A DNA stretch of 64,000 nt. Source: Sphagnum compactum (lineage: Eukaryota > Bryophyta > Sphagnopsida > Sphagnales). The stretch's first letter is position 1, and every line of letters starts with the position of its first letter. Shown piece by piece: positions 1 to 11,390 of this stretch. The DNA lies in contig OZ234501.1 in NCBI GenBank assembly GCA_965153455.1, positions 7,068,001 through 7,132,000 on the forward strand, in the 5' to 3' direction. Position numbers and translations under genes: made by a program. The notes under the pieces were generated by a model. That model was given only the letters and a program-made list of their open reading frames with translations, was not told the DNA's origin and ran no database searches.

Positions 1-2956
1 CTCTTGAAACAGGATGGTCTGACGCCCTTTCAAGTGCACAGCAAGCCGAACGACATTGGGGTGCTCCTTGTGCAGATCAAAGCCATACAAACGGTGGATG
101 GCCTCAGAAGCCGACACATACCGACCGTCTTGGTAGATCTTGATCTCATCCCGCATGCATGGCTGAGCGGGCGCAACGCCATCAGGTGCAGCAGCGTCCA
201 CCAGGCCAACGTCTACCTGTGCACGGTCGTGGCCCTTGTAGACGTACTTGTAGAGGTATTTGACAGCCGCGACAGAGGTGCAGACCTCCACGTTGATGTG
301 GCAGTTGAAGAACAGGGACAGGTACGGGTTGTAGGGCACCACCCAACGGTTGTCAAAGGCAAACCCACCCCTGCAGCAATAGCAGCCAAACATCAATTGT
401 TACGTGAGCGGTGCCACAGGTCAATAAACGCAAACATGGCAGCATAGTCGTGCATGTTGTCAGTCCAAATGCATGGTCCTACTGCTAGCACACTTACCGT
501 TCAAATGTGCGGCCATCATCCCGGCGGCAGTATGTTGGGTAGGAGCCGGTGGTGTCGGTGGTGTGCTCTGTGAAGGCCTTAGGGTAGCCTTTTGAACAAA
601 CACCGTCAACCATGCAAGTGTAATGTGGGTTGATGGTGCCACAGGGGCCATGCACCATGCATCTTGTAACGACTTCAAAAAGAGTGGGGTGTGCATCCTT
701 ATCAGGTAACTCTGCAGACACCATGCGGTCGTATTCATCGGGCCCTCGTGGTTTGTGATCGGAGTGCAGAATGAGCAGAATGTGTGCATGGGGCAGGCCT
801 CTTTTCTGCCACTCAATGACATGAATGTTAGCCACCACCTCGCCAAAAACGCCCTTCTTCAAAAACCTGTCCAGCAAATGCTGTAATTTCCCAACAAAAA
901 CACGTGTGACCAAATCAGGGCGGTCATTGGCAATCTCGCCGGGCTTCAGCGCACTAACAATCTCTTCCCACTTAGGGTTGCAGGTCATGGTGATGAACAA
1001 ATCAGGCTTGCCATATTGGCGGACAATGGCCATGGAATCTTGGTACAATTGAGCCATGTGTCGATGTCCACCAGTGAATGAAGATGGCAATACAATGAGC
1101 CTGCCCAGGTTGTCGATGTTGGCGTCGTTATTGGCAACAGCATCAGCTACGCCACCATAAATTGCAGCACGCAAAGGGCCTTGGTTGTTGCGTATGTAAA
1201 ACAGTCGTTGTGATTCCACTTTGCTGTATTGGTCAACACCCCACTCTTGATACAAACGTTTGCCATACACAAAGAGGGCGTGCGATGCCGGGTTCCTATC
1301 GTGCAGTGATTTTTTTGCGTTGTGCAGGTTGTGCTGGTCGTGCATCTGTTGCAACATGTTCAACATCACCTTCCTCCTCGCTGCCATCATCCTGTGGAGG
1401 TTGTGGTGGGCTGACAGGGGCAACAGCAGCATGGGGCATGTATGGCTGCAAACTGAGCTCACCATGAGGATGGAACAACACAAAGTGCAGCGGATCGTAA
1501 GCAGGGTGCAAGTCACTAATCCTCCATAGCTCGCCGCCGCGTGCACGCACTCTGATGTCCCTGCCTGTAACCGGCTTGTCACCGCCACCTGTGGAGGAGC
1601 ACCAACATTTATGTCAACGAATGAGGAACATTGCATCAAGTGAGCGATGGCAACAAACAAACAGCACATCAGCACACGTTGCTGAAGAACCTCACCTGGC
1701 AGCAGCCCAGCCACTTCGGGCGCGGTAGGAGCATTGTAGCGGCGCTTGTCAACGTTGCCATCGACCCTGATGACAACTTCCCATTGAGGCAAGTCGTGTG
1801 CGAGCATGTCCTTGACTTGTTTGAAACGTTGCACAAATGTGTTGTGATCATGCAACATTTGTTGTAGCCCCGCCAAAGTTGGCTGATGCAAAGCAGCGCC
1901 CATAGCACCCAAAGCTGCAAGGCGTGCTGTGACTTGTGCATCCATGGAATCAATGATGTACAGCTGGGCGAATTGTGGCACATCATGCTCGGCAGGCTGC
2001 AAAGGCCCCAGCAAGTGATGCACAGCCCCTTTGATGGCAATCATGCTGATCCCTTGTTCCGGGGAATGGATGTGTAGGCCCGTTGAGGCCATCTGCAATG
2101 CAGAGTTGTATGCACGAATGTTCAACCTGAAATCCTTAGTGGTAGGTGACAAAGGCTGGTGCTCACTGGGCACACTGGTGAGCAAATATCTGAGTGGCTG
2201 AGGTGCAGGGGCGGGGAAAGCATTGCTCAACCCAGACATCTTGCCACCGCCGCAACACAAAGTGGTGCGCTTTTTCTCGTGCTGAAAGCGGAGTGCATTA
2301 CAGTGTGTGCACTTATGTGACATGGCACCCAATGAGTGTACCACCAACCCCTCCACCTCATCCGCAGTGTGCAGGGCTTGCTTCCCAGCTCGCCGGGCGC
2401 GAGCCCCTCGCCTCGCTGCTTGTCGCTGGTTAGAAGGCTCGGCTACCCTGGCAGCACGCCTGGCAGAGGCATCCCGTTCCCTAACTGCCTGCTGGTGTTC
2501 AGCAGGCTGGGCTGCCCTGGCAACACGCTTGGCAGAGGCATCCCGTTCCTTGACTGCCTGTTGCTGTTCAGCAGACTGGGCTGCCTTAGCAGCACGCCTG
2601 GCAGAGGCATCCCGTTCCCTGACTACCTGTTGTTGTTCAGCAGACTGGGCTGCCCTGGCAGCACGCTTGGCAGAGGCATCCCGTTCCCTGATTGCCTGTT
2701 GTTGTTCAGCAGACTGGGTTGCCTTAGCAGCACGCCTGGCAAAGGCATCCCGTTCCCTGACTGCCTGTTGTTGTTCAACAGACTGGGCTGCCCTGGCAGC
2801 ACGCTTGGCAGAGGCATCCCGTTCCCTGACTGCCTGTTGTTGTTCAGCAGACTGGGCTGCCCTGGCAGCACGCCTGGCAGAGGCATCTCGTTCCCTGACT
2901 ACCTGCTGTTGTTCAGCACTCTGCATTGTACACAAAGTCCGGGAACCATGACACAC
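1..2956 (-). pseudogene. Helitron Rep/helicase gene, 5' part, frame-broken, cut by the window edge
   Basis: This is the N-terminal part of a RepHel protein, the rolling-circle transposase of plant Helitrons. Reading leftwards from about 2956 it has a repetitive basic/Gln-rich leader, a zinc-ribbon-like CTHC...CCGGGK stretch (C216/C219 of the long frame), the NIRAYNSAL box, and then Helitron_like_N. The HUH-type motif RGLPHAHIL is near 776-805. The Tyr motif VKYLYKYVYKG is near 230-265. Two GT-AG introns restore the frame: 1589-1695 (joins LLPG to GGDKPVTGRDI) and 371-497 (joins RTFER to GGFAFDNRW). Around 1300-1320 the frame breaks after KKITAR, and the usual DFYAYRL segment is missing before RNPASHALF. 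A small deletion fits best, so this copy is probably not active. The helicase domain lies left of the window. The start at 2956 is only the first ATG of the open frame. Element termini were not found. Confidence 0.9.
2438..2920 (-). repeat. seven 69-bp direct repeats coding a 23-residue unit in the Helitron protein
   Basis: Seven in-frame copies of a 69-bp unit encode variants of SAEQQQAVRERDASARRAARAAQ split over adjacent copies, and a decayed eighth copy follows. The unit is charged and Ala/Gln-rich, and probably helical. Similar leader repeats are common before the zinc-ribbon part of plant Helitron RepHel proteins. Because the repeat is open in several frames, it creates long false reading frames on the plus strand. 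Confidence 0.9.
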
Positions 2957-2959
2957 CTA

Positions 2960-3470
2960 AGCCACACCCATTATGTGTGTGAAGCTCCACCCGACAACCC
3001 CCTCCTCCTCCTCCTCCTTGCCTCCTGCATTGCTGCAACCCACATCAATTCTTTTTCTCTTTCCTTCCTTCCTTCCTTCTTTCCTTACTGCATTGCCACA
3101 ACCAACAACATCAATTCTTCTTGACGACCCATTACCAGATGTCTGAGGCTTGACCTACTTCTTATAACAGATTTGATTTTTTGATTCTTGAGCAAGTCTT
3201 ACAGATAGATTGCAATGCAATATGTGTTATGAAAGCTGTAGTCATAGATCAACTTACAGAAGCCAAATCAAGCAGAAGCCAAATCAAGCTTAGCAAGCTC
3301 AACAGGATCAGCCTCACTCAAGAGATGATGCAAATGTATCTTCACCATATATGAATGAAGAAGAAATGGGTCCCAAAAGATTCTGACCAAAAAACAAATT
3401 CTGATATAATAATACTTGTGGCAGTCTCTTGTGAATGGTCGCAGCCAGAACGACAATTGGGTGCAGTGCC
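2960..3470. other. no gene seen; pyrimidine-rich simple sequence
   Basis: The first part (about 2995-3095) is rich in CTC and CTTT/TTCC repeats. The rest is AT-rich without a convincing frame. The 5' end of the Helitron may lie here or further right, but I could not recognise a terminus. Confidence 0.5.
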
Positions 3471-3477
3471 TTAATTG

Positions 3478-4077
3478 GGTGCCCATGACCTTCGGACACT
3501 GTGAAGTCCCCCGGTTTCTTTGAAAAGGGCGGAGAAAAAAAAAGAAAAAACCCTGGTATTAACCCTGGGCAGCCCGCCGGAAAAGGGCGGAAAAAAACAA
3601 AAAAAAAAAAAACCCTGGTATTAACCCTGGGCAGCCCGCCGAAAAAGGGCGGGGAAAAAAAACCCTGGTATTAACCCTGGGCAGGTCCGACGCCTACACA
3701 GCGAACCCGCCGGAAAAGGGCGAAAAAAAAAAAAAAAACCCTGGGTTTAACCCTGGGCAGCCCGCCAGAAAAGGGCGGGGAAAAAAAAAAAACCCTGGTA
3801 TTAACCCTGGGCAGGTCCGGCGCCTACACAGCGAACCCGCCAGAAAAGGGCAAAAAAAAAAAAAAAAAAAAAAAACCCTGGGTTTAACCCTGGGCAGCCC
3901 GCCGGAAAAGGGCGGGGAAAAAAAAAAAAAAAACCCTGGTATTAACCCTGGGCAGGTCCGGCGCCTACACAGCGGAAAAAAAAAAAAAACCCTAGGCAGC
4001 CCGCCGGAAAAGGGCGGAAAAAATATTTAGTGGGTGCCCGTGACCTTCGGACACTGTGAAGTCCCCTGGTTTCTTTA
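3478..4077. repeat. imperfect tandem array of GGGCGG / poly-A / AACCCTGG blocks between direct repeats
   Basis: About seven blocks combine GCCCGCCGGAAAAGGGCGG, an A-run of 8 to 22 bases, and ACCCTGGTATTAACCCTGG. Some blocks carry an extra segment with GGTCCGGCGCCTACACAGCG. The array is bounded by near-identical copies of a ~44-bp sequence containing GACCTTCGGACACTGTGAAG, at 3478-3521 and 4032-4077. The A-runs differ in length between copies, as expected from slippage. No function can be read from it. Confidence 0.8.
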
Positions 4078-5300
4078 AACCAAGAGGGACACACAAAGGC
4101 GCAAAGCAGCCTTTTTTTTTTTTTTTTAAAATTTCCCAATGAAAACATACATGGTGAACAAATCTGGCTATAAACCAAAATATGAAGTACACAACTTTAA
4201 TCATCCTTCTATATTTTTGGCTATAGACTAAAAACCAAATCAAAAAAATTTGGCAAATTTTACTAAATTTTTCCCCTCACTTCTGGCTATTGAAAACACT
4301 TTAAAAATCATTTGAATTTTTGAATTTCACCATCAAGGAAAAGGCTACTTGGAACCCATGTTTATTAAGAGAGAGAGTTTTGTGAGGGTTCTAGGGCCGG
4401 TCACCAACAAATTTTTGAAACTCTTTAGTTTGCAACAATGGATATCGGGTTGCAAATTGAAGACTGGACTTCTTCATGTGGGATATGTTCCAAATTGGCC
4501 ACTAAAGGCCGGAAAATAGATCCCTGGACATCCCTTTTTGTTTTTTTGTTTTTTTTTTGGTGGTGGGTTTTGGTTGACACAATTTGTCATGGGCGGAAAA
4601 GACAGACAGGCCGGAAACAACAATAAACTTAGCCCTTGCATTTCAGTCCTGTACAGGCCCAAATTTCCAGGCTTGTGGTGTTTATTTTAGACCCAGCAGC
4701 GATTCCGAGAGCCACCCCAGTCCTTCCTTGATTGGAAAGCCGGCCTTCGACGAAATCTAGGAGGAGACTACAATGGGGTTATCTATCTTGGAACTGTCCA
4801 AAGCTTGATTATTATTATTATTATTATTATTATTTTGGGTGATGGACCAATCATGGATGCCCCCATCACAGAAGGAAACAAAATAAAATTGAACTTTGGG
4901 GGTCCAATTATGTGCAACTAATTAATACTGAAAAGGGCTTTGTGGGGGTTTTTTTTTTTTTTTCTATTGTGTCATTTTGACTCCTTGATTCTAACTTAGG
5001 TGCTGCTCAAGGCAAGCCAGTTTCATTCAAGTGGGATCCACAGTACTCTACGCTGAAGGCAGTCTTCTGAAGTTGCTGGCTAAGCTCAACACAAATGAGA
5101 TTAGTAATAATCTTCACCCAGAACCAGTTCTTGTCATGTCACGGACGGACAGACAGACCAAGCAAGTCTTGGAAATAGCTGCTGACGGGTTTCATGGTTG
5201 GGTATGAGTAGGGTGCCCACATGACTGACATTTTGCTTTGAAAAATATTTGTAATCAGCTTGTCAATATCTGCTGACTCTTCAAAGTTTCAAAGAGGGAT
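4078..5300. other. no gene seen; AT-rich with microsatellites
   Basis: This stretch contains poly-T runs near 4113 and 4949 and an ATT microsatellite at about 4807-4835. Short open stretches on the plus strand near 5000-5200 (for example AEGSLLKLLAKLNTNEIS) could be decayed exons, but I could not link them to any family. Confidence 0.4.
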
Positions 5301-5403
5301 CCAACTTTGCATATTCCTTTATGAGTTCAAAGTGTTGGAGCAAAGTCTCTTGAATGATCTTCTCTCCAACACTTTGAACTCATAAAGGCATATGCAAAGT
5401 TGA
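5301..5403. repeat. inverted repeat with 40-bp arms and a 23-nt loop
   Basis: Arm 5301-5340 and the reverse complement of arm 5364-5403 match almost perfectly. Both contain CCTTTATGAGTTCAAAGTGT, with about two mismatches over 40 bases. The loop is 5341-5363. Any transcript across it would fold into a long hairpin. It could be a recent inverted duplication, a small foldback element or a small-RNA precursor. The sequence alone does not decide. Confidence 0.85.
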
Positions 5404-5981
5404 TGTAGCTTTGTTGGAGTCCATAGCTAACGCCTCCAAATTGGCTGAAGATCCAAATGCTGGAGGTGCGTGCAAACTTGGTACACATCATCATGGATGG
5501 CACTTGGGTGAGTAAAAACATTTCTGGACACTGACACTTTAAAACTGCCATACCCAAATGAACAGCTAGTTCACTTTGGCATCCCAAGTGGAATTTCTTC
5601 AGTTTAGTAAAAGCCTGCATATAGCAATGGTTCGTTGCAGGAATGAAATCACAGTGAAAATAGCTCATATTATACAGAGGACTTACTTGAGTTTAGAAAA
5701 TGGTCGACTGGAAACTTCCTCATCCTGTGACTGGGGACTGGAACTTGGTGATTTGAGTGCCTCGCCTGGAAGAACCTGTCACCACCAGAAGGAGCACATT
5801 CCTTCCCTTCCATCAGGCTACTACTACTGCTACTACTACTACTATTATTAGTCTTGTGGGCAACAACTCCCTAAATCCAAAAGATCTACACACTGCACAT
5901 CATCAAGCAAATCTACACAGAAATCTATCAATCAAAGCAGAGACCAAGAAGAGAACAAAAGAAGAATAAACACAAGCTTAC

Positions 5982-6602
5982 ATACATGAACTGCGCGCAC
6001 ATGGAAAGTTGGCCGATTCTCTGGATCCTTTGCATTTTGGAGCAAGGACTTGTGGGTTAACACATCTTCTGCTCTCTCTGCGTTTACATCCAACGCATAT
6101 CTGCAGGAGGGCATACAGCAGCAAGAGTGTAGCAGTGATTGCTCGGTTCTCGTGAGCAGCAGCAATGACACCCACCACTACACCCAAGCTCTCCAAAATG
6201 TAACCCTATACCCATCTCTCTCTGAATTTCCACCCATCCAAGATATTCACACACGCGCGCACACACTGTGTGCGTGTCTTTCTCTCTTTCTCTCTCTGAA
6301 TTTCCACCCACCCAAGATCTTCACACATCCCCTCTCTCTCTCTGTGTCTGTAACCTTGAATTTCTAGCAGGCACCCAAGATCTTGACACATGCGAATTTG
6401 CAAAGGGAACCCAGAAAGGGCGGCGGCAGAAACAGGAAGGAAGAGAGAACCCAGACCTGGTAGGAAGCTGATTGAAATGCGCAAGAAGCTCGTCCGCGAA
6501 ACCGGGTTGGTCCGCCACCGGATTCCCCTCTTCTTCAACGCTGATCACATCTAGATAAAATTGTTGCGGTCGCCATTCGTCGTCGTCGTCGTCCTCTTCC
6601 AT
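5982..6602 (-). CDS. N-terminal exons of an ACT-domain Raf-like protein kinase (STY8/17/46 type), incomplete
   Basis: Exon 1 (6602-6457) starts at the ATG of an acidic leader ([10 protein letters not shown]) and continues through [12 protein letters not shown] and [20 protein letters not shown] intron (6101-6456) leads to exon 2 (6100 to about 5982): [17 protein letters not shown], then [17 protein letters not shown]. The phase is correct across the junction. In Arabidopsis STY8, STY17 and STY46, which phosphorylate chloroplast transit peptides in the cytosol, this block (FNRLPARYALDVNVERAEDVL-like) precedes the ACT and kinase domains. A possible third exon is 5692-5765 (EALKSPSSSPQSQDEEVSS). 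I found no ACT or kinase domain to the left within the window. Either this is a captured or duplicated fragment, or the gene continues past the Helitron in a very long intron. Exon 2 could instead end at 5986. Confidence 0.7.
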
Positions 6603-7732
6603 CTAGGGACTTCGATTTCAAGACCTGGTCCTGTCCGTCCGTCGAGGTCCTGAAACCAAGATCGGCACCTGGACGGACAGACAGACGGACAGACACATTG
6701 TTGTAATTATATATAAGATCTCGATCGTTATGTTTGTTTGTGACAAGCTTTTTTTTAGTTCACGATTTTTTAAAGTTTTATTAGTGTGTTAGTGATATCC
6801 TAGTGTTATCCTGATCAATTATGTTCTTTTTGTGACATGCCTTATTAGTAGTTTAGGGTCTTTTTATTTTCATTAGTGTAATTAGTGATATCCTAATTGT
6901 TATGACTTTTGTGACATGCCCTTCTTTTTTTCAGTTTATGGTCTTTTATTTGATTAGTGTATTATTAGTGATATCCTGATTGTTATGTTCTTTCGTGACA
7001 TGGGTTCTCGTGCTTTTCTATTTTGCCTTGCACTTCTTGTGGACTTGGGTTCCCATCCGTGAATTCCTTTATTTTTATTTTATTTTCCCTAATATAAAGG
7101 GTTTTTCTTCATTTAATGAGTCTCCTGACCAGAATAAAAATTAAAAATGAAAATGAAAATAATAATAATAATAATAATAATAATAGAAGAGCCAAGGGAG
7201 AGAGGGAGGGGGAGGAGAGGGTAATTAGTAGAATAATAGTTGAAAAAGAAATGACAAGCTGACTATGAAACATGGCATGTGGGTTTGGATAGACTTGGAC
7301 CACTCAGCAATGGGAAGGAAAAAGGGGACGAGAAAAAGAAAAAAGGATACCAAAAAAGTTGAAAAGGGAGAGAGGGTTGGGGGGGGGTAAAAGTGCAAAA
7401 GTTGGATGGATGTAGAGTGAGCTTTTTTGCACTTTTCGTCCCCTCTCTCCCTCTTTCTTCTCCTCTCGTCTCAATCCCATTGCTGAGTTGGTGTTTTGGA
7501 AAAGTGAGGGATTTGGTCCACACACACACACACACACAAATGAAAAGTCCACATTTAGGCAAGCGAAAAAGTGCAAAGGGGAGTTTGCTTTTTACAGCAC
7601 ACTCAGCACCTACTACTACTACTACTACTGACTCATCATAGTTGCCTTTTTCATACCCTCCTGACACCCTTATCATGTTGTTGTCGGTAGGCTTGGTCTT
7701 TGCCTTTGGCAAAGCCCGATGCTAAACATTCC
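6603..7732. other. no gene seen; AT-rich with microsatellites
   Basis: The first ~60 bases would be the leader of the kinase fragment; next to them are GGACGGACAGACAGACGG repeats near 6670-6695. Four blocks near 6770-6990 share GTGATATCCTAATTGTTATG, a loose ~100-bp tandem repeat. Microsatellites are AAT at about 7156-7184, a G-run at 7379-7387, CA at 7518-7538 and ACT at about 7610-7630. Confidence 0.5.
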
Positions 7733-8190
7733 CCCCTTACAAACTTTGCGGGTATCAAACCTGGCCATTTTAAACACCCCCTTACAAACTTTGCGGGTAT
7801 CAAACATGGCCGTTTTAAACACCCCCTTACAAACTTTGCGGGTATCAAACATGGCCTTTTCAAACACCCCCTTATGAACTTGACGGATATCAAGCATGTT
7901 GTTAAACATCCCCTTATGAACTTGACGGATATCAAGCATGTCGTCAAACACCCCCATACAAACTTGATGGGCATCACGCGTGACGTCAAACACCCCCCTA
8001 ACGAACTTTGCGACTATCAAGCATGACCTTAAACACCTCTCTCCCCCCCTCCCCCCCATGAACTTTGTGGGTATCAGGCACAACAATGTTACACACCCCC
8101 CATATACGAACTTGATGAGTATCAGGCACGACCTTAAACACTCCCATATGAACTTTGCAAGTATCAAGCACAACCTTAAACAAAATAGTG
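7733..8190. repeat. minisatellite of about ten 42-46-bp units
   Basis: The first three units are 45 bp and almost identical (CCCCTTACAAACTTTGCGGG, then TATCAAACATGGCC and TTTTAAACAC). Units 4 to 6 are 42 bp, and later units vary and gain C-rich inserts. Because 42 and 45 are multiples of three, the array is open in several frames on both strands and gives long false proteins. Confidence 0.9.
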
Positions 8191-8648
8191 AGCCTCACAC
8201 ATCACAATAGTAGGCCTCCCACGAAACAAACGGAGCTTTGGTTGGAATAATAGTAGTGGGTTATGTGGGTGGGTGCTCTTGTGAAAACCCCAACATTTTA
8301 CTCAAAAACAATGATATATAACATATACCTAGTGAACGAGCAACTGACACTTTTACAACTTACGTCATGAAAATTGATTAAATTCGAGGCAATTTGCCAC
8401 TTTTTATTTATTGCCGATTTTGAAGATTTTTGGATGCCGAATTTAAGCTAAAAGCGGTAAAATCGGCGTTTGCCATATCTTAGGAGGCCTGACATACCCT
8501 CCATTTACCCTGCCACAAAGTGCAAAAAGGGTTTTTTTTTAAAAATGTAGATACCCGTTTGAAGTCGAACATTTTGTGAGCATGCATGATGAAAAATGCA
8601 ACAATTTTGAACTATTTTTACTTTTAGGCATGAATGATGAACATCATC
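8191..8648. other. no gene seen
   Basis: AT-rich unique-looking sequence between the minisatellite and the first dispersed-repeat copy. I see no convincing frame or structure. Confidence 0.4.
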
Positions 8649-9004
8649 AACAAGGGGGTGTGTCACACCACGGTGGCCTTGCCATTTACATTAAAATTTA
8701 TCTTTAAGGCAGAAGAAAAATTATGAAAATTCAAATATTTCATCATGCAAAAATATACCTAATCTTCAAAAAAAAAATCCTCTTAAAGAAAGAAACCAAA
8801 ATCCTTCAAGATATTATAACACTCTATAACTAATCTCAAGTTGCAAACACAAGCCAAAAATATCATCTTTCAAAAATCCTCCTATAAAAAAATAGACCTA
8901 TTATTATTATTATTACCTAGGGGCCTATAAAAATCCCTTAAGCTATTATACTCTATAATGAATCTAAACACAATATCCTTCTTGCCTTGGTGGGCAAGGC
9001 CAAC
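8649..9004 (-). repeat. dispersed repeat, copy 1 (reverse orientation)
   Basis: This is the reverse-oriented copy of a ~350-bp sequence found again at 11015-11390 and 23875-24207. Shared landmarks in element orientation are GGCAAGG...ATTGTGTTTAGAT, AGCTTAAGGGATTTT, GGCCCCTAGGTAATAATAAT, GGATTTTGGTTTCTTT, AATGTAAATGGCAAGGCCAC and GTGACACACCCC. TGGCCTTGCC and GGCAAGGCCA near the two ends are inverse complements, a possible terminal inverted repeat. No coding capacity is seen, so it looks like a small non-autonomous element. Confidence 0.8.
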
Positions 9005-11014
9005 AAAGGGCAGTTTCCCAACATGATTGCATTGTGTGGTAAAGCAATTCTTACACGTGAAATATTCCAATCCAAACACTGACATCAAATCCTCAAATGG
9101 GTGTGTAGGTGTAATTCTTGTTATATTTTCCAATCATTTATGTAGGAGAGTCACATTAACCCTTTGGAATCCCTTTGGAATTTATAAATTGTGAAAAAGA
9201 TAAGGAGGAAAAAAACTATGGATGTGAAGCCGATTTTCTTTAGTGTATTTGGAGGGCACGTTACGAAGCATAAATTTGTCTTTGTGTCCCCATTCAGCAT
9301 TCCATTCCTTAAGCATGCATTGCTTTTTTTTTGTAGAGCGTGCTTTATGAAAAATGTAGAGTTCTTGTTGCTTTTGCATCTTATCACCTCAAGACATCTT
9401 TCCAACACACAACCATTTCCTCTTCAACTCACCTATCCTCCTTTGCCAAAAGGATGTCTTTGGTTTGTGCTCTACAATATGTCCTTGCTCTGAAATGGTG
9501 GGTCTAGTAAGCCCCTAGCTGTCCAAATCTAAATAAACCCCTTACTCGCGAAATCTTAATAAGGACCATGCTCTTGAAATCTTAAACAAGAGACCCTACT
9601 CTTAAATAAGACCCATTTGGAAAGAAATTAAGAGAACCTCAAAGAAAAGAAAAGAAAAGGTCATTGCACTCTTTATGCTTGGTAAATCCCTAGGGCAAAA
9701 GCATTACCAAAATAAAGGCCTACACAAGATGGAGTGCACCGTGAGTCTAATGCCTTTGCCCTCAGCCATGGTGAGTGAATTCACAACCATGTTCGGAAGT
9801 AACTTGGATAGAAGATGGCGGATCAGATTGATTACATTGTTCTCATTTGTTTCTCGAAGAATTTTGCAATACCTATGTTGATGGTGTTGCACCAATGTTC
9901 CAATACCCATTTCTAGAGTCTCACAACGTGGACAAAAATGTTCCGTGTTGTAGCACATGGGCGCCCTTTGTATTGATCCCAATACCTCTTGACTCTATAC
10001 ACAAGGTTCTTGTCTTGGCCTCCTACTCCCTAGTCCCCCCATTGGCAACAATGTGTTTAATTTTTTTTAATTAAAAATAATAATTAAAAAATATATATAT
10101 ATAGAGTCTTAAGTAAAACCTTTTAGATTCAATGCATTCCAAATCTTTGTTCCATGTGATGGGGAATGGCCATTGAGAATGAGGAATGGTCATAGGGAAT
10201 ATTATACAATGAACGAAAAAGGCTTTTGGAGGACAAGACCAGATCAGATGAGGACCTTCACCCACCAATGTGATTGGGAATTAGCCTCAGGCCTCACCCT
10301 CAAGCTTTACACTACACAAAACCCAAAAAAAAAACAACAACAATAACAACAACAACAAGAGAGAGTGTTTTTATATTCCTCGAGACTTTTCTTAATGTAT
10401 TTGTGACACATCTCTGCTGCACATGCCAGATGCTGAACGAACCTGGTGCAAAATCCCAGGCTTTTGACTCAAAGGCCTTTCTTTGATTGCCAAAATCCCA
10501 CATTACCAAACAAAATAAAGAAGAAGAAGAAGAAGATGAAGAAGAAGAGAAGAAAACAACACCACACCACCACCACAACAACAACAACAACTGACAACAA
10601 TCAAGTTGCAGCTGCATTTTTTGGGTTGTGTTGTTTTCAGCCCCATGGGAACTGAATGAAGGAAGCACCCACAACCCCAACTGGCAAGAATCTATATCAC
10701 ACAGCTACTTTACTTACTTACTTACTTTGTTTTCTGTTTTGTTTGGTTCTGTTGTGTTTTCAAACTCATGAGAATTCAACAAGTGCTACAGAAGCTTTTG
10801 AAGATTGCAACCAACCAGAATCTGCCAAGACTTTGATGGTAAGGCTCATGATCAATGAATGAATGGGGTGGTGGTGGTGGTTCTTTGCAGCTTTGCTTCA
10901 TCAGCAGCAGCAGAACTAGTAGAGCCTAGTAGCAAGCAGTAGAGAGAGAGAGAGAGAGATTATGGACTTTTTCTGACATGATGATGTCCAAATTAAACCT
11001 GCCTGCACTCTTTG
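9005..11014. other. no supported gene; possible decayed fragment and microsatellites
   Basis: On the minus strand at 9704-9982 there is an open stretch with CPRCETLEMGIGTLVQHH, loosely like the Cys-rich tail of LINE reverse transcriptases, but too weak to call. Simple repeats are AT-rich near 10070-10100, CAA/CAAT near 10330-10360, GAA near 10517-10553, ACC/ACA near 10560-10600 and GA at about 10941-10960. Confidence 0.4.
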
Positions 11015-11390
11015 TTGGCAGGCAAGGATAATATTGTGTTTAGATTCATTTTAGAGTTATAGTAGTAGCTTAAGGGATTTTTATAGGCCCCTAGGTAATA
11101 ATAATAATAATAAAATAACAATAATAGGTCTATTTATTTTTATATGAGGATTTTTGAAAGATGATATTTTTTGGGTTGTGTTGAAACTTGAGAAATTTAG
11201 TTACAGAGTTATAATAATTACCTTAAAGGATTTTGGTTTCTTTCTTTGTAGAGGATTTTTTTTGAAGATTATATTTTTTGCATGGTGAATTATATTTGAG
11301 TTTTTTTTTTCATAATTCTTCTTTTTGCCTTAAGATAGTTAACTTTTTTTAATGTAAATGGCAAGGCCACAATGTGACACACCCCTTGTT
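11015..11390 (+). repeat. dispersed repeat, copy 2 (forward orientation)
   Basis: Second copy of the ~350-bp repeat, the longest because its AAT and T runs are expanded. Its left end is altered (TTGGCAGGCAAGG), while the right end keeps GGCAAGGCCAC and GTGACACACCCC. A TTG run follows directly (11385-11403). Some plant SINEs end in TTG repeats, so a SINE origin is an alternative to a MITE. The other two copies do not have such a tail. Confidence 0.8.

Noticed and set aside
4-447. Plus-strand 147-residue open frame at the left edge
   Set aside because: The opposite strand reads the conserved Helitron sequence (FDNRWVVPYNPYLSLFFNCH and on), so the plus frame is a shadow.
2307-3124. Plus-strand frames of 214 and 262 residues
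   Set aside because: They are the antisense of the 69-bp coding repeats of the Helitron protein. The repeat keeps several frames open.
7651-8210. Open frames of 108-166 residues on both strands
   Set aside because: They follow a 42/45-bp tandem repeat whose period is a multiple of three. There is no splice or start context and no family similarity.
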